Source: an uncultured Panacagrimonas sp.
GTDB taxonomy: Bacteria; Pseudomonadota; Gammaproteobacteria; Nevskiales; Nevskiaceae
Direction: 5' to 3'
DNA: 14,947 nucleotides
NCBI GenBank assembly: GCA_946481265.1
Contig: CAMLNE010000062.1
Location: 1 to 14,947 of the forward strand
The position numbers were made by a program, and so were the translations under genes. The notes below the pieces were generated by a model. That model saw only the letters and a program-made list of their open reading frames with translations. It was not told the DNA's origin and did no database searches. Below, one piece after another: positions 14,068 to 14,947 of this stretch (the stretch's first letter is position 1; every line of letters starts with the position of its first letter).

Positions 14068-14310
14068 ATGAGCAGTCTCGACGAGAAGGTCAAGAAAATC
14101 ATTGCTGAGCAGCTGTCGGTGGCGGAGGACCAGATCACTCCGAACGCATCGTTCGTGGAAGATCTCGGTGCCGACTCGCTGGATACCGTGGAGCTGGTGA
14201 TGGCACTCGAGGAAGAATTCGAAATCGACATTCCTGACGAGGAAGCCGAGAAGATCGTGACCTTCCAGGACGTGCTGAACTACATCAAGACCCACACCAA
14301 CCAGGCCTGA
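14068..14310 (+). CDS. acpP: Acyl carrier protein AcpP
   Basis: AcpP carries growing acyl chains on a 4'-phosphopantetheine arm through fatty acid synthesis. The 80 residues are highly acidic and contain the modification motif [11 protein letters not shown] with Ser37 as the attachment site. Helix II ([20 protein letters not shown]) and the C-terminal ..[11 protein letters not shown] follow the standard pattern. Codons are less GC-rich than in the neighbours, as expected for a small, strongly expressed protein. It has its own candidate promoter and a strong ribosome-binding site, and fabF starts 30 bases downstream. Confidence 0.99.
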   Translation: MSSLDEKVKKIIAEQLSVAEDQITPNASFVEDLGADSLDTVELVMALEEEFEIDIPDEEAEKIVTFQDVLNYIKTHTNQA

Positions 14311-14340
14311 GAGCCTGCACGAGGATCGAGCAGCCGCACC

Positions 14341-14947
14341 ATGAGCAGCCGCCGGCGCGTCGTCATTACCGGCCTGGGCATTGTGTCCCCGGTCGGCTCC
14401 AGTCTCGACCTCGCCTGGTCGAACATCCTCGCCGGTCGATCCGGCATCGTTCCCATCACCAAGTACGACGTGTCTCTGTACACCACCCGGTTCGCCGGGC
14501 TGGTGGCGGACGACTTCAAGCCGGAATCGGCGATGGGCCCCAAGGAGCTGCGCAAGACAGATCCCTTCATTCATTACGGTGTTGCCGCGTGCAAGCAGGC
14601 ACTCGGCGACTCCGGCCTCGAGATCACCGAAGCCAACCGGGAGCGCATCGGCGTGCTGGTCGGCTCCGGCATCGGAGGCATCGGCAAGATCGAGGACGAG
14701 GTGGCGGCGCTGCACAAGGGCGGACCCAAGAAGGTCTCGCCCTTTTTTGTGCCCGGCTCGATCATCAACATGGTTGCGGGCTACGCGTCGATCGAGATGG
14801 GCATCGCCGGCCCGAGCTTCGCCACGGTCAGTGCCTGCACCACGGCAGCCCACAGCATTGGCGTGGCCGCGCGCCTGATCCAGGGGGGCGACTGCGATGT
14901 CTGCCTCGCCGGTGCGTCGGAGCCGAACTACGGCGTGGAGGTGACGG
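14341..14947 (+). CDS. fabF: 3-oxoacyl-ACP synthase II FabF, 3' truncated by window
   Basis: FabF condenses acyl-ACP with malonyl-ACP to extend the chain by two carbons. About 202 residues from ATG 14341 are visible before the window ends. Seen are RRRVVITGLGIVSPVG (4-19), IGVLVGSGIGGIG (103-115), SPFFVPGSIINMVAGY (133-148) and the active-site cysteine in SACTTAAHSIG (Cys166). The two catalytic histidines lie beyond the edge. The last visible residues (AGASEPNYGVEVT) differ from the common GGAE..TPLG pattern, but the frame is intact as far as it can be read. A weak AGGA precedes the start, 30 bases after the acpP stop. It completes the core fab cluster. Confidence 0.96.
   Translation, partial: MSSRRRVVITGLGIVSPVGSSLDLAWSNILAGRSGIVPITKYDVSLYTTRFAGLVADDFKPESAMGPKELRKTDPFIHYGVAACKQALGDSGLEITEANRERIGVLVGSGIGGIGKIEDEVAALHKGGPKKVSPFFVPGSIINMVAGYASIEMGIAGPSFATVSACTTAAHSIGVAARLIQGGDCDVCLAGASEPNYGVEVT

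Noticed and set aside
14041..14853. A 270-residue minus-strand open frame.
   Set aside because: It lies antisense to acpP and fabF, both of which are certain.

Overview
This window looks like ordinary chromosome from a strongly GC-rich gammaproteobacterium. The taxonomic guess rests on gene content and order. There is a fabD-fabG-acpP-fabF cluster, a type II secretion run gspG-H-I-J-K-L-M-N with gspN at the end (an order reminiscent of the Xanthomonadales xps clusters), mnmA and nudJ as near neighbours, a DUF2868/DUF3482 membrane-protein/GTPase pair, and a rhombosortase. No RNA gene, insertion sequence, prophage or CRISPR array was seen. Almost every base is coding; no gap exceeds about 115 bases.

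Layout. Bases 2-721 (+) are the 3' part of cofD/fbiA, the gene for the phospholactate-type transferase of coenzyme F420 synthesis. It converges, with a 14-base tail overlap, on a Ddn-family F420-dependent oxidoreductase (708-1202, -). Upstream of that on the minus strand is mnmA (1268-2359), for tRNA 2-thiouridylation. Divergent from mnmA is a two-gene plus-strand unit (2417-5244): a four-helix DUF2868 membrane protein overlapping ATGA with a DUF3482 P-loop GTPase. From 11632 down to 5276 on the minus strand runs one tightly packed operon: gspG, H, I, J, K, L, M, N, and then nudJ, with 4-base ATGA or GTGA overlaps at six of eight junctions. This operon encodes the pseudopilus (G major; H, I, J, K minor) and the inner-membrane platform parts L, M and N. 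gspC, D, E and F are not here.

Divergent from gspG is rrtA (rhombosortase, 11691-12278, +). Its stop codon overlaps the GTG start of fabD. fabD, fabG, acpP and fabF (truncated by the window end) follow, with a separate promoter in front of acpP. The central region therefore joins three systems: the secretion pseudopilus, the protease that in this family matures GlyGly-CTERM proteins (often secretion-system substrates), and the fatty-acid elongation genes that feed membrane lipid synthesis.

The points most worth a second look are: the F420 gene pair in a proteobacterium; rrtA sitting between the T2SS and fatty-acid genes, with a perfect 16-base palindrome directly in front of the fabD ribosome-binding site; nudJ translationally tied to the secretion operon; a shared AT-rich promoter island between gspG and rrtA, with possibly leaderless starts; and low-complexity additions in GspH and GspJ. 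None of these is by itself clearly a new system.
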